Assembly (NCBI RefSeq): GCF_008124715.1
Contig: NZ_VNHO01000001.1
Span: 62,001 to 126,000, forward strand
Origin: Thermosediminibacter litoriperuensis
GTDB taxonomy: Bacteria; Bacillota; Thermosediminibacteria; Thermosediminibacterales; Thermosediminibacteraceae
Direction of reading: 5' to 3'
Length of the DNA stretch: 64,000 nt
Made by a program: the position numbers and the translations under genes. This document shows, in pieces, positions 53,972 through 63,075 of this stretch (position 1 is its first letter; each line of letters starts with the position of its first letter). The notes below the pieces were generated by a model that saw nothing but the letters and a program-made list of their open reading frames with translations, was not told the DNA's origin and searched no databases.

Positions 53972-54958
53972 TCAGTTGAGACTCCACTCAATAAGATTAG
54001 CTCCCCAGGTAAGGCCGGCTCCGAACCCCACCAGCACCACCTTATCACCTTTTTTAATCCTTTTCTCTCTAACGGCTTCGTCCAGGGCCACCGGGATCGA
54101 TGCGGCAGACATGTTGCCGTATCTATCCAGGTTGACCATCACTTTTTCTTTGGGAATGTCGAGCCTTTTTACGGCTGCATCGATAATCCTCATATTCGCT
54201 TGGTGCGGGATAACAAGAGCCACGTCATTCATGGTTAAGTTCGCCTTTTCTACCACCTTTCTTGTGGATTCCTCCATTATCTTTACGGCAAATTTGAACA
54301 CTTCGTTCCCATTCATCTTAATGTAATGCTTGCGGGCCCTTACCGTTTCAATACTGGCCGGCTCCCTGGACCCGCCGGCAGGCATGAAAAGCAGATCTTT
54401 TCCCCCTCCATCGGCTCCTAAAAGACTTTCCAGGATTCCTCCTTGTTCAACCTCGCTTATTACGGCTGCTCCCGCACCGTCTCCGAACAATACGCACGTA
54501 TTCCTGTCCTGCCAGTCGACAATTTTTGATAGAGTCTCCGCACCAAAGATGAGAATATTCCTGTACATGCCGCTTGCAATAAACTGGGCAGCTGTGGTCA
54601 GGGCGTATATAAATCCGGTACATCCGGCCGACAGGTCGAATGCGGCCGCCTTGAATGCTCCTATCCTTCTCTGCACGACGCATGCGGTCGATGGAAACAT
54701 CATGTCAGGAGTTACCGTTGCGCCTATGATCAAATCCAGTTCCCCGGGATCCAGCCCGGCCCTTTGCAGGGCGTGGAAGGATGCCTTCACAGCCATATCA
54801 GAGGTAGCCGTATTTTCGCCGGCGATCCGCCGGTAAGAAATTCCTGTCCTGGCCTTTATCCATTCATCGGAGGTTTCCACCATCTTTTCCAGATCGTTAT
54901 TTGTAAGTACTTTTTCAGGAGTATATGACCCTACACCTATAATACCTGCTCTTTTCAA
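53972..54958 (-). CDS. fabH: FabH, beta-ketoacyl-ACP synthase III
   Basis: Initiates fatty-acid synthesis; 328 residues. Cys113 in DLSAGCTGFIYAL, His in VIPHQANMRII, and Asn in NLDRYGNMSAASIPVAL. Start is a TTG overlapping the plsX stop, with AAGGAGAG upstream. Confidence 0.97.
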   Translation of the reverse strand: MKRAGIIGVGSYTPEKVLTNNDLEKMVETSDEWIKARTGISYRRIAGENTATSDMAVKASFHALQRAGLDPGELDLIIGATVTPDMMFPSTACVVQRRIGAFKAAAFDLSAGCTGFIYALTTAAQFIASGMYRNILIFGAETLSKIVDWQDRNTCVLFGDGAGAAVISEVEQGGILESLLGADGGGKDLLFMPAGGSREPASIETVRARKHYIKMNGNEVFKFAVKIMEESTRKVVEKANLTMNDVALVIPHQANMRIIDAAVKRLDIPKEKVMVNLDRYGNMSAASIPVALDEAVREKRIKKGDKVVLVGFGAGLTWGANLIEWSLN

Positions 54959-55956
54959 GGCGATAACTCTCCTTCTATATCTATAAGCGCTTTTTTCAAT
55001 TTTAAATGCACGTCACTTTCAGCAAACTGTTTTGCCATTTTAATACCGTTGAATATTGCCTTTCTGTCCGACGAGCCGTGACACTTTATAAGAATTCCGT
55101 CAAGACCGAGAAACATCGCTCCACCGTATTCGGAATAATCCATCCTGGCTTTGACGGCTTTTAAAGCCGGTTTTATTAAAAGAGCTCCTATTGAGTATGT
55201 AAGTTTCCCTTTGACTTCGGTTTTTAACTGGTCCAGCAAAAAACTCCCGAAGCCTTCAACGGTCTTGAGGAATATATTGCCCACAAATCCGTCACACACT
55301 ACCACGTCAAAGTCGCCATCGAAAAAGTCCCTGGCTTCTGCATTTCCTCCGAAGTTGATATCTTTTAATCCTTTCAATATCCCGTAAGCCGTTTTAACGG
55401 CATTGCTCCCCTTTTCTTCCTCGACGCCTATGTTGAGCAAACCTACTCTGGGTTTCTCAACGCCCAGGATCTCCCTGCTGTAGACGCTCCCCATGACGGC
55501 AAACTGGACGAGGTTTCTGGGTTTTGAATCGCTGTTTGCGCCGATATCCAGCAACAGCGCCGGCTTTTTTCTGGTAGGAACCAGGGTGGCAATGGCAGGC
55601 CTTTCAACTCCCTCAAACCGCCCGAGGATAAAAAGGCCGCCGGCCATAAGGGCGCCGGTACTCCCGGCGGAAACCATAGCGCTACCTTGTCCTTCTTTCA
55701 GCAGCCTCATGCCTTTGGGAATTGACGCATCCTTTTTGGTTCTGATAGCCGCTACAGGCGGTTCATCGTTACCTATAACTTCAGCGGCGTTCACCACTTC
55801 GATTTTCGGCGCCGGCGTCGTTATATAACGCCGAATTTTTTCTTCATTTCCCACCAGAACGACGTCCAGGTCCAGGTTTTTCACCGCCTCTAGAGCGCCT
55901 AAAACCACTTCCTCCGGAGCGTTGTCTCCACCCATGGCATCTACTATAATCTTCAT
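54955..55956 (-). CDS. plsX: PlsX, acyl-ACP:phosphate acyltransferase
   Basis: Makes acyl-phosphate for PlsY; 333 residues. [50 protein letters not shown] and [27 protein letters not shown] are family blocks. Its ATG overlaps the fapR stop (ATGA). Confidence 0.97.
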   Translation of the reverse strand: MKIIVDAMGGDNAPEEVVLGALEAVKNLDLDVVLVGNEEKIRRYITTPAPKIEVVNAAEVIGNDEPPVAAIRTKKDASIPKGMRLLKEGQGSAMVSAGSTGALMAGGLFILGRFEGVERPAIATLVPTRKKPALLLDIGANSDSKPRNLVQFAVMGSVYSREILGVEKPRVGLLNIGVEEEKGSNAVKTAYGILKGLKDINFGGNAEARDFFDGDFDVVVCDGFVGNIFLKTVEGFGSFLLDQLKTEVKGKLTYSIGALLIKPALKAVKARMDYSEYGGAMFLGLDGILIKCHGSSDRKAIFNGIKMAKQFAESDVHLKLKKALIDIEGELSP

Positions 55957-56528
55957 ACATTCACCCCGCCATCCAGTGATACCAGTATAAACTTACCCCG
56001 AAACACTTCCCGCTGCTTCTCATATACCCTTACAAAGACGAACTGTTTATTGCCCCTGACTCTAGTAACTTCCGCCTTTGCAACGAGTTTCTGCCCCGCG
56101 AATACGGGCGATTTATATTTTATATTGGCAACTCCCGTCAGAGCTACGTTTGCATCTATAACAGCTATGGCCAGCGAGTTTGCCTGGGCAAATATGAAAT
56201 CTCCCCTCACTATTTTTGTTTTTTCGAAAGTCATGTCTTCGGTGGTCTCGAGTATAGAAATACCCCTTTTGCCCAGTTCCAGATCTACCAGTTCACCAAC
56301 AATCTCTTTTACACCTATTGCCCTGACTTTGGAGTAGTTTTCCTGAGCTACAGCTTTTATTCTTTCGCGAAGCTCCGGGATTTTAAGCTCCATCCGGTCC
56401 AGCCTTATAGTCTGGACGCTGACGTTAAACCTCTCCGCCAGCTCTTCGTCGGTTAAAAAAGGGTCATCAGCAAGCAAGGTCTGAAGCTCCTTTTGCCTTT
56501 CCCTTTTAGACAACCCTTTTTTAAACAA
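55953..56528 (-). CDS. fapR: FapR, malonyl-CoA-responsive repressor of lipid synthesis
   Basis: 191 residues. N-terminal helix-turn-helix ([36 protein letters not shown]) followed by a hot-dog fold ligand domain (about 75-190, with [20 protein letters not shown] and [18 protein letters not shown]). Malonyl-CoA binding releases DNA in Bacillus. GAGGTG favours the TTG at 56528 over the GTG at 56537. The operator lies at its own promoter, so the operon is autoregulated. Confidence 0.95.
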   Translation of the reverse strand: MFKKGLSKRERQKELQTLLADDPFLTDEELAERFNVSVQTIRLDRMELKIPELRERIKAVAQENYSKVRAIGVKEIVGELVDLELGKRGISILETTEDMTFEKTKIVRGDFIFAQANSLAIAVIDANVALTGVANIKYKSPVFAGQKLVAKAEVTRVRGNKQFVFVRVYEKQREVFRGKFILVSLDGGVNV

Positions 56529-56554
56529 TATAATCACCTCAATAATAGTTGCTT

Positions 56555-56601
56555 TTAGGATCAGCTATTAATAGTATATATTATTTTTTAATCAAAATCA
56601 A
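56555..56601 (-). promoter_or_regulatory. fapR operon promoter with FapR operator
   Basis: On the minus strand TTGATT (56601-56596), 17-base spacer, TATACT (56578-56573). Directly after it TTAATAGCTGATCCTAA (56571-56555) resembles the FapR palindrome TTAGTACCTGATACTAA-type sites and would cover the transcription start. Confidence 0.75.
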
Positions 56602-56612
56602 CCAAAATAATG

Positions 56613-56659
56613 AAAAAAGATCAACTTTGACCGTCAGCTGGAAGTTTGATCTTTCTTTT
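56613..56659 (-). terminator. Second terminator-like hairpin upstream of fapR
   Basis: On the minus strand AAAGATCAAACTT, about 12-base loop, AAAGTTGATCTTT with a T-run; one bulge. It backs up the rpmF terminator and insulates the fapR promoter. Confidence 0.6.
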
Positions 56660-56702
56660 AAAGTTATTCTGTTATTCGGGCGTGAAAGTTATAGATAAAA
56701 AT

Positions 56703-56740
56703 AAAAGAGAGAACATACTTTATGTTATGTTCTCTCTTTT
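56703..56740 (-). terminator. Intrinsic terminator after rpmF
   Basis: Perfect 15-base stem AAAAGAGAGAACATA/TATGTTCTCTCTTTT with an 8-base loop and a T-rich tail, ten bases after the rpmF stop. Confidence 0.9.
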
Positions 56741-56749
56741 ACCACCTTT

Positions 56750-56932
56750 TTACTCGGCTTCCACTTTTACTACCTGGCGGCCTTTATAGTACCCGCAGTT
56801 GGGGCATATCCTGTGAGGCATTTTTACATGGTGGCAGTGAGGGCACTGATTTATGGACGGCAATGTCAGCTTCCACTGGGCCCTGCGCTTTGCTGTCCTG
56901 GCTTTGGAAAACCTGCGCTTTGGATTTGCCAT
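56750..56932 (-). CDS. rpmF: Ribosomal protein bL32
   Basis: 60 residues: MANPKRRFSKARTAKRRAQW, then a zinc ribbon CPHCHHVKMPHRICPNCGYY. The four cysteines are intact, the zinc-binding C+ form. AGGAGGTG precedes the ATG; co-transcribed with the upstream DUF177 gene. Confidence 0.98.
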   Translation of the reverse strand: MANPKRRFSKARTAKRRAQWKLTLPSINQCPHCHHVKMPHRICPNCGYYKGRQVVKVEAE

Positions 56933-56943
56933 GCTAACACCTC

Positions 56944-57462
56944 CTAATCATTGTTGGTATCCAGTAACTTTTCCAGCACCCGCAATCTCGGGTCTACTTT
57001 TGTCCCTTTGCACCTACATTCACCGCTGTTGAGATCCACACCGCAATAGGGGCAAAATCCCCGGCAGTCGGGCGAACACAGCACTTTGCTGGGCAGATTT
57101 AATATTATTTCGTTAATCACAGGAGTGTCAAGCTTAATAACGTCTTCTTCTATGGGAAATACTTCATCCTCTTCATCCTTGTGCTTTTCCGGAGATTCGC
57201 TGAACTTGAAGTTAAAATCGATCTTTAGATCCACTCGAGTTTTTGTGAGGCACCTGTAGCACTGGTCCTCAATGACAGCATGAATTACCCCAGTAACCCC
57301 GAAAAGTTTTTTCCCGAGGTTTTCAACCCTACCGTTCACCCGGACCGGGGCTACAAAATCTATCCTTTCTCCTTTGAACTCCAGTCCTTCTACCTTTTCC
57401 TCTACATCAAAATCGTACGCCGCACCAACCTTTTGTTTTATGTCCGCTATAGAGAGTTCCAA
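56944..57462 (-). CDS. YceD/DUF177 family protein
   Basis: 172 residues. A family conserved beside rpmF and implicated in 23S rRNA accumulation in other bacteria. Two Cys pairs are visible: CYRCLTKTRVDL and, near the C-terminus, CSPDCRGFCPYCGVDLNSGE with CRC. An acidic stretch lies between them. Start is a TTG with GAAGGTGA upstream. Homologue of Bacillus ylbN. Confidence 0.92.
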   Translation of the reverse strand: MELSIADIKQKVGAAYDFDVEEKVEGLEFKGERIDFVAPVRVNGRVENLGKKLFGVTGVIHAVIEDQCYRCLTKTRVDLKIDFNFKFSESPEKHKDEEDEVFPIEEDVIKLDTPVINEIILNLPSKVLCSPDCRGFCPYCGVDLNSGECRCKGTKVDPRLRVLEKLLDTNND

Positions 57463-57499
57463 TTAAATTCACCTTCATTCGAAAAACTCAACTCATTTA

Positions 57500-57528
57500 A
57501 TTATAAAAGGACCGAAGGTCGCTGTCAA
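57500..57528 (-). promoter_or_regulatory. Strong promoter of the yceD-rpmF operon
   Basis: Exact consensus on the minus strand: TTGACA, 17-base spacer, TATAAT. The spacer contains a GACC/GGTC inverted repeat. Confidence 0.85.
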
Positions 57529-57531
57529 GGC

Positions 57532-58722
57532 TTATATCAGTGCAATGGTATCTTTGGCGATCATAAGTTCTTCATTGGTCGGTATGACGAGGACCCTGGT
57601 ACGTGCATCATCCGCCGATATGTCGGCCTCCTGCCCCCTTATCCTGTTTTTTTCTTCATCGATCTTTATCCCGAAATATTCCATATCCTTACATATCATA
57701 TGCCTTACTGTAGACGAATTTTCGCCTATGCCGCCCGTAAATACTATGGCATCCAGCCCGTTCATTGCCGCGGCGTAAGCGCCGATATACTTCTTGGCCT
57801 GGTATGTGAAAACTTCCAGCGCCAGCTTTGCCCTGTAATTGCCCTCTCCGGCGGCCTGTTCGATATCTCTGAAATCGCTGCTGACTCCAGAAATGCCCAA
57901 AACACCGCACTTTTTATTCAGATAATCGTTTATTTTCTCTAAGGGAACCCCCTCTTTTTCCATTATGAAGACCGGTATATACGGATCAATGGTGCCGCAC
58001 CGGGTACCCATAGTTATACCCTCAAGAGGCGTGAATCCCATGCTGTTTTCCACGAATTTTCCGCCTTTGACCGCCGATATGCTGGACCCGTTGCCGAGGT
58101 GAAGTGTAACGAGTTTCAGGGTTGCCAGGGGGCGGTTCAGCACTTTGGCAGCTCTCATGGAAACGTATCTGTGAGAAGTGCCATGGAATCCATATCTCCT
58201 TACAGAATATTTCTCGTAAAGCTCGTACGGCACGCCGTAAATATAAGCGTATTCGGGTATCGTCTGGTGGAAAGCCGTATCAAAAACTCCCACCATAGGA
58301 ACATCGGGTAGTATCTCCCTGACGGCTTCAATTCCCCATATGTTCGGCGGATTGTGCAGTGGAGCCAGCTGTATGCATTCCTTCAATACATTCATAACAT
58401 CGTCATCGATCTTTACCGAACCGGAGAACTTTTCTCCACCGTGGACAACCCTGTGACCCACCGCACCTATCTCGGAAACATCCTTTATGACCCCGTATTC
58501 TTCGTGTACGAGAGCGTCCAGCATTAATTTTACTGCAACTTTATGGTTGGGAACTTCAGCCTTTATTTCAACTTTATCTTTACCAGCCGGCTGATGCTTC
58601 AGCAATGAACCTTCAAGGCCTATTCTCTCAACCAGTCCCTTGGCGAGTACAGTCTCATTTTCCATATTGAAGAGCTGATATTTTAAGGAAGAGCTTCCGC
58701 AATTTATGACAAGAACCTTCAT
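57532..58722 (-). CDS. ackA: Acetate kinase
   Basis: 396 residues: converts acetyl-phosphate and ADP to acetate and [66 protein letters not shown] and [11 protein letters not shown] are all present. Pairs with pta, 27 bases upstream, for fermentative ATP formation. Confidence 0.98.
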   Translation of the reverse strand: MKVLVINCGSSSLKYQLFNMENETVLAKGLVERIGLEGSLLKHQPAGKDKVEIKAEVPNHKVAVKLMLDALVHEEYGVIKDVSEIGAVGHRVVHGGEKFSGSVKIDDDVMNVLKECIQLAPLHNPPNIWGIEAVREILPDVPMVGVFDTAFHQTIPEYAYIYGVPYELYEKYSVRRYGFHGTSHRYVSMRAAKVLNRPLATLKLVTLHLGNGSSISAVKGGKFVENSMGFTPLEGITMGTRCGTIDPYIPVFIMEKEGVPLEKINDYLNKKCGVLGISGVSSDFRDIEQAAGEGNYRAKLALEVFTYQAKKYIGAYAAAMNGLDAIVFTGGIGENSSTVRHMICKDMEYFGIKIDEEKNRIRGQEADISADDARTRVLVIPTNEELMIAKDTIALI

Positions 58723-58749
58723 GATTTATCCCCCAATTCGATATTTTAT

Positions 58750-59748
58750 TTAAATATTCATGCTCGCGGCCTGAAGAGCCGTTATAGCCGCTACATTTAC
58801 GATATCTTCGGCGCTGCACCCCCGCGACAGGTCGTTTATCGGCTTTGCAAGGCCCTGACTTATAGGACCTACTGCTTCGGCCTTTGCCAGGCGCTGTACC
58901 AGCTTATAGCCTATGTTGCCGGCGTTGAGATCCGGGAAGATCAATATATTGGCCCGACCCGCCACCTGACTGTCCGGGGCCTTTGTTTTAGCCACCTTGG
59001 GGACCAAGGCCGCATCTGCCTGTAATTCGCCGTCAACTTTTAATTCGGGAGCTTTTTCTTTAACGATCCTGGTGGCTTCCATTACCTTTTCCACCAGCTC
59101 GTGCTGGGCGCTTCCCCTGGTGGAAAACGACAGCATAGCGATATACGGCTCTTCGTCCATAAGAGCTTTCCAGGTCCTAGAAGATGCGATGGCTATTTCA
59201 GCCAGCTGCTGGGCATCGGGATTCGGGTTAATGGCACAATCGGCAAAAAGCATTACACCGTTTGCTCCGTATTCGCAGTCGGGCACCACCATCATAAAAG
59301 CGCTGGATACGACGCTGACTCCCGGCGCGGTCTTTACAACCTGAAAAGCCGGTCTGAACACATCGGCCGTCGCGGTAACAGCTCCCGCCACCATGCCGTC
59401 CACATCCCCGGCTTTAACCATCATCGTGCCAAACCAGATCGGATCTTTTACCAGCTCCCGCGCCTTTTCTTCTGTCATTCCCTTGTCCTTCCTGAGTTCG
59501 TACAAAAGTGCCGTATACTCTTCGGCTTTAGGCGAAGCCACTGGGTCTACGATTTCGACACCGGAAATATCGGTGTCTGCGGCCACAGCCCTTATCTTAT
59601 TCTCATTCCCCAGCAGCACTACATCCGCCAGCTTTTCCTCACAGATTACAGATGCCGCCCGAACTACTCTCTCATCAACGCCTTCGGCTAGAACTATGGT
59701 TTTGTTTGTTGATTTGGCTCGTTCCCTTATTTTCTGGATCAAATCCAT
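58750..59748 (-). CDS. pta: Phosphate acetyltransferase
   Basis: 332 residues, the short form without an N-terminal regulatory domain. Converts acetyl-CoA and phosphate to acetyl-phosphate. IVLAEGVDERVVRAASVICE, DGMVAGAVTATADVFRPAFQ, FADCAINPNPDAQQLAEIAI and ANILIFPDLNAGNIGYKLVQ are typical. AAGGGG precedes the ATG; first gene of the pta-ackA unit. Confidence 0.97.
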   Translation of the reverse strand: MDLIQKIRERAKSTNKTIVLAEGVDERVVRAASVICEEKLADVVLLGNENKIRAVAADTDISGVEIVDPVASPKAEEYTALLYELRKDKGMTEEKARELVKDPIWFGTMMVKAGDVDGMVAGAVTATADVFRPAFQVVKTAPGVSVVSSAFMMVVPDCEYGANGVMLFADCAINPNPDAQQLAEIAIASSRTWKALMDEEPYIAMLSFSTRGSAQHELVEKVMEATRIVKEKAPELKVDGELQADAALVPKVAKTKAPDSQVAGRANILIFPDLNAGNIGYKLVQRLAKAEAVGPISQGLAKPINDLSRGCSAEDIVNVAAITALQAASMNI

Positions 59749-59810
59749 GGCATTTTACCCCTTTCCTTAGAAATTCTGTTTCAGTCTATTTAAATAGTGT
59801 CTCCATAATT

Positions 59811-59838
59811 AATATAACAATAAAAGGCCCAATTACAA
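59811..59838 (-). promoter_or_regulatory. Possible promoter of pta-ackA
   Basis: On the minus strand TTGTAA, 16-base spacer, TATATT, about 55 bases before the start codon. Confidence 0.4.
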
Positions 59839-59888
59839 GCCCCGAAAACACAAAAAAAGAAATTCTACACAAAAATTATATTTCCTCC

Positions 59889-59917
59889 CTTTAAAAAATT
59901 TTTTTTTGCTATATAAT
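59889..59917 (+). promoter_or_regulatory. Possible promoter of tmcAL
   Basis: TATAAT at 59912-59917, 30 bases before the start codon; the -35 region (CTTTAA) is poor but lies before a T9 run in the spacer. Confidence 0.4.
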
Positions 59918-59946
59918 AGAAAATGCGATTTTATGGAGGTAAAAAG

Positions 59947-61209
59947 ATGAAGATCGTTGGTGTCATAGCCGAGTACAATCCTTTCCACAGCGGTCACATG
60001 TATCACCTTAGCAAAATTAGGTCCGAATTTAATCCCGACGCAATTTTATGCGCTATGAGCGGAAATTTTGTCCAGAGAGGGGAGCCCGCGGTTTTCGACA
60101 AATGGGTCAGGGCTGAAATGGCGCTCGGAGGCGGAGCCGACCTGGTGATGGAAATCCCTGCCTGCTTCGCAGCATCAACGGCCGAAGTTTTTGCAGAAGC
60201 TTCGGTTAAGCTTTTGAACTCAACGGGATTGGTCAATTACCTGAGCTTCGGTATAGAGGAATGCCGGATTGAAGAGTTAAATCTTATTGGAAAGCTTTTT
60301 GCGGAGGAACCCCCTCTCCTAAAAGCGTCGATAAAAAAATTTTTAAAGAAAGGTCTTTCTTTCCCGGCAGCCAGGGAAAAAGCCGCGCTGGAACTCTTAT
60401 CTTCCCAGATTCCCGATGGCAAACTTCAGTTGCTACCCCATCTTTTGAGAAAACCCAATTTCATCCTTGCCGTCGAGTACGTCAAAGCAATAAAAAAATT
60501 GGGGGTCGACATGGAAATCCTGCCGGTGTTGAGGAAAGGCGCCGGCTATCACGAAAAAGGCCTGCAAAGGGAATTTCCCAGCGCTTCGGCCATCCGGTGT
60601 TTTCTCAGGGAAACTCGGGACAAAGAGGCTTTAAACTTACTGGCCTCGGCCCTGCCCACCCACTGCATTGAAATCATAAAAAGAGAAATTGAATCGGGCA
60701 ACGGCCCTGTATTTTTTGAGGATTTTGAACTCTTAATACTGGGCATCCTGCGGCGAAGCTCTGAAGAAGATCTCTCTTTAATCTTTGACATTAAAGAGGG
60801 GTTGGAGAACCGCATAAAACGCGCTGCTAAAAAAGCTTCAAGTTTGGCCGAATTGATCGAGGAAATAAAGTCAAAAAGATACCCCGAGACCAGAATCCAG
60901 CGCATTTTGATCCACATCCTGCTCAATATAGAAAGAGAACTGGTTTCTAGCAGAGCCCCGCTGTACATAAGGGTGCTCGGTTTTTCTCAAAAGGGTTCGG
61001 AAATTCTCAGGAAGATTAAAGAAAAAACCAGCCTGCCTGTCATTACCAGAACCGCCGAATATAAAAATTTAAAAAATCTTGCCCGGCGGATGTTTGAAAT
61101 CGACCTGCTGGCTTCCGATATTTACTCGCTAGCAAAGCCCTCCAGAGATAAACGACAGGGCGGTATGGATTTTTACAAAAAAATAATACATTATAATTTT
61201 TCAAGGTAA
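59947..61209 (+). CDS. tmcAL: TmcAL (YlbM), tRNA(Met) cytidine acetate ligase
   Basis: Uses ATP and acetate to form N4-acetylcytidine at the wobble position of elongator tRNA-Met; 420 residues. Nucleotidyltransferase motif GVIAEYNPFHSGHMYHLSKI with the HxGH signature, then AMSGNFVQRGEPAVFDKW. TATGGAGGT precedes the ATG. It depends on acetate, and the acetate-forming pta-ackA genes are divergent neighbours. The 3' end overlaps convergent ylbL by 19 bases. Confidence 0.95.
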   Translation: MKIVGVIAEYNPFHSGHMYHLSKIRSEFNPDAILCAMSGNFVQRGEPAVFDKWVRAEMALGGGADLVMEIPACFAASTAEVFAEASVKLLNSTGLVNYLSFGIEECRIEELNLIGKLFAEEPPLLKASIKKFLKKGLSFPAAREKAALELLSSQIPDGKLQLLPHLLRKPNFILAVEYVKAIKKLGVDMEILPVLRKGAGYHEKGLQREFPSASAIRCFLRETRDKEALNLLASALPTHCIEIIKREIESGNGPVFFEDFELLILGILRRSSEEDLSLIFDIKEGLENRIKRAAKKASSLAELIEEIKSKRYPETRIQRILIHILLNIERELVSSRAPLYIRVLGFSQKGSEILRKIKEKTSLPVITRTAEYKNLKNLARRMFEIDLLASDIYSLAKPSRDKRQGGMDFYKKIIHYNFSR

Positions 61210-62195
61210 TCGAGCACATCCTCCAAGGTTTTAACGGGTACGATTTTTATGTCAAGATTCCGGGCGGCTTTGAACGCATCCTGAGCGTTTTTCTCGGGGA
61301 CAAAAAATATTTCGGCGCCGTCTCTGTAAGCCGCAGCCACCTTTTGAGCCACACCGCCGATTTCTCCCACCTGCTCATCAAGACTTATGGTGCCTGTACC
61401 CGCAATTTTACGGCCTTTCGTTAGGTCCCCCGGCGTCAGCTGGTTTAATATCTCCAGGGTAAACATCACTCCCGCCGAAGGTCCACCTATATCACCCGTA
61501 TTTATATCTATCTTTATCGGCAGCACTGGCTTCCAGTCCAGGGTTGTTATCAAGACGCCGATTATAGGTTTTCCCTTTTGGGTTTTGCTCTCTACCGTCG
61601 CTACCGTTAAAGGTATCCTCTTTCCGTTTCTCTCGATTTCTATATCGACCGTCTCTCCTATCCGGCGCCTAGTTACTATATTAACTACTTCCTCGGCGAG
61701 ATTAACCTTTATCCCGTCTACTTTGGTTATTATATCGTCAGGCATTATAATGCCCCGCGCAGGGCTATCTTCCATTACTTCTACAACCCGAGCTCCCTTT
61801 CCCATTATCAGCGGCTTGTATCCCGCCCTCTTCAGTGCTACCACCTCTGCAATTTTTTGGCTTTCTTCCATCCACTGTCTCATATATTCCCTGTATTTTT
61901 TCATATCCATGTCCGGGGGAATCAGGCTCTCTTTTTTTTCCACGCTGACGTGCGGGTGCAATGCGGCGTAAAATAACAGGGGAATATTTAAAGGTCTCGT
62001 GGATACCGTTGTTAAAAAAAAGGCACCTTTTTCATCATCAATGCCGTTTTCCACCCTAACAATCTCTTTAAGATTCAGCGTTACTCCGGGAGCCACAATG
62101 GTGTAATGGTTTGTCATATAGAAATTTGCAGCTAAAAGGACTATTAATGTTACCACCAGTGCCGATCGGCGCTTTGAGAAAAAATTTCTGGTCAT
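61191..62195 (-). CDS. ylbL: YlbL-like PDZ-domain serine protease (Lon-type S16 fold)
   Basis: 334 residues: N-terminal transmembrane anchor (about 12-28), a PDZ domain (about 130-205, with MEDSPARGIIMPDDIITKVD) and a C-terminal Lon-like protease domain with nucleophile Ser in GDIGGPSAGVMFTLEI and Lys in IGGVAQKVAAAYRDGA. In Bacillus YlbL clears the division inhibitor YneA. Its ATG overlaps the ylbK stop. Confidence 0.93.
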   Translation of the reverse strand: MTRNFFSKRRSALVVTLIVLLAANFYMTNHYTIVAPGVTLNLKEIVRVENGIDDEKGAFFLTTVSTRPLNIPLLFYAALHPHVSVEKKESLIPPDMDMKKYREYMRQWMEESQKIAEVVALKRAGYKPLIMGKGARVVEVMEDSPARGIIMPDDIITKVDGIKVNLAEEVVNIVTRRRIGETVDIEIERNGKRIPLTVATVESKTQKGKPIIGVLITTLDWKPVLPIKIDINTGDIGGPSAGVMFTLEILNQLTPGDLTKGRKIAGTGTISLDEQVGEIGGVAQKVAAAYRDGAEIFFVPEKNAQDAFKAARNLDIKIVPVKTLEDVLDYLEKL

Positions 62196-62989
62196 CTATC
62201 ATAGCCCTTCCCTTCCAGAATAGATAAAATTTTGGGCACGGCGGCTTCGGTTGCTCTGATTCCTTCTTGAATACACCGTTCAGGCTCACCGAAGGCCATA
62301 GGGTTAACGCCCTCGAGGTTAGGGGTTATAAGTATGTCGCAATCATAACTTTTTAGCGCCTGAAGTTCTCTCCCCATTACCTCAAAGGTTTGAATCAGAA
62401 TATCGTAAATATTATCCAGCGAGCTCTTCCCGCTGAAACCTAGTTCTACTCCTATGACTATATCTGCACCCATTACCCGAGCCGCCCGCCCGGGAACTCT
62501 TTCCAGCACCCCGCCATCCACCAGCACCATTCCGGCCTTTATCACTGGGCGGAAGATACCAGGTATGGCGATACTGGCTCTGACAGCTGAAGCCACATTT
62601 CCTTCTCTTATCAAAACCGACCTCTTCGAGCGAAGGTCAGTAGCCACTACACCCAGAGGAATTTTGAGTTCATCAAAATTTCTGTTTCTGGTGAGAAGTC
62701 TTAACATCTCTTCCACTTTATTGCCGGCTATCAATCCCAGCCTTGGAAAGGTAATGTCAAGCCAGTGTCTTCTTTTTATATGGTATGCCATGGATTCCAT
62801 ATAATCTACACTCATACCGGAAGCGTAAAGCGCTCCTATAATGCTACCGATACTTGAGCCGGTGACGAGGTCTATGGGTATTCCGTACTTTTCTAACACT
62901 CTGATTACACCTATATGGGCATAACCTTTAGCCGCCCCCGATCCCAGGGCGAGCCCCACAATCGGCCTCCCTTTCACGTCCCCGCTCAT
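62192..62989 (-). CDS. ylbK: YlbK-like patatin-family phospholipase/esterase
   Basis: 265 residues. Glycine-rich oxyanion loop LALGSGAAKGYAHIGVI, nucleophile Ser in TGSSIGSIIGALYASG and catalytic Asp in VDGGVLERVPGRAARV. Natural substrate unknown. Start could be this ATG (AGAAGGG very close) or an internal GTG about eight codons on with GGGAGG at ideal spacing. Confidence 0.92.
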   Translation of the reverse strand: MSGDVKGRPIVGLALGSGAAKGYAHIGVIRVLEKYGIPIDLVTGSSIGSIIGALYASGMSVDYMESMAYHIKRRHWLDITFPRLGLIAGNKVEEMLRLLTRNRNFDELKIPLGVVATDLRSKRSVLIREGNVASAVRASIAIPGIFRPVIKAGMVLVDGGVLERVPGRAARVMGADIVIGVELGFSGKSSLDNIYDILIQTFEVMGRELQALKSYDCDILITPNLEGVNPMAFGEPERCIQEGIRATEAAVPKILSILEGKGYDR

Positions 62990-63075
62990 CCCTTCTGGCT
63001 AAGAATATAAAAACTTTCCCGGCAATATATATTAGTATAAACCGAAACGCAAAAAATGCTTTAGGGGGCCTGATC

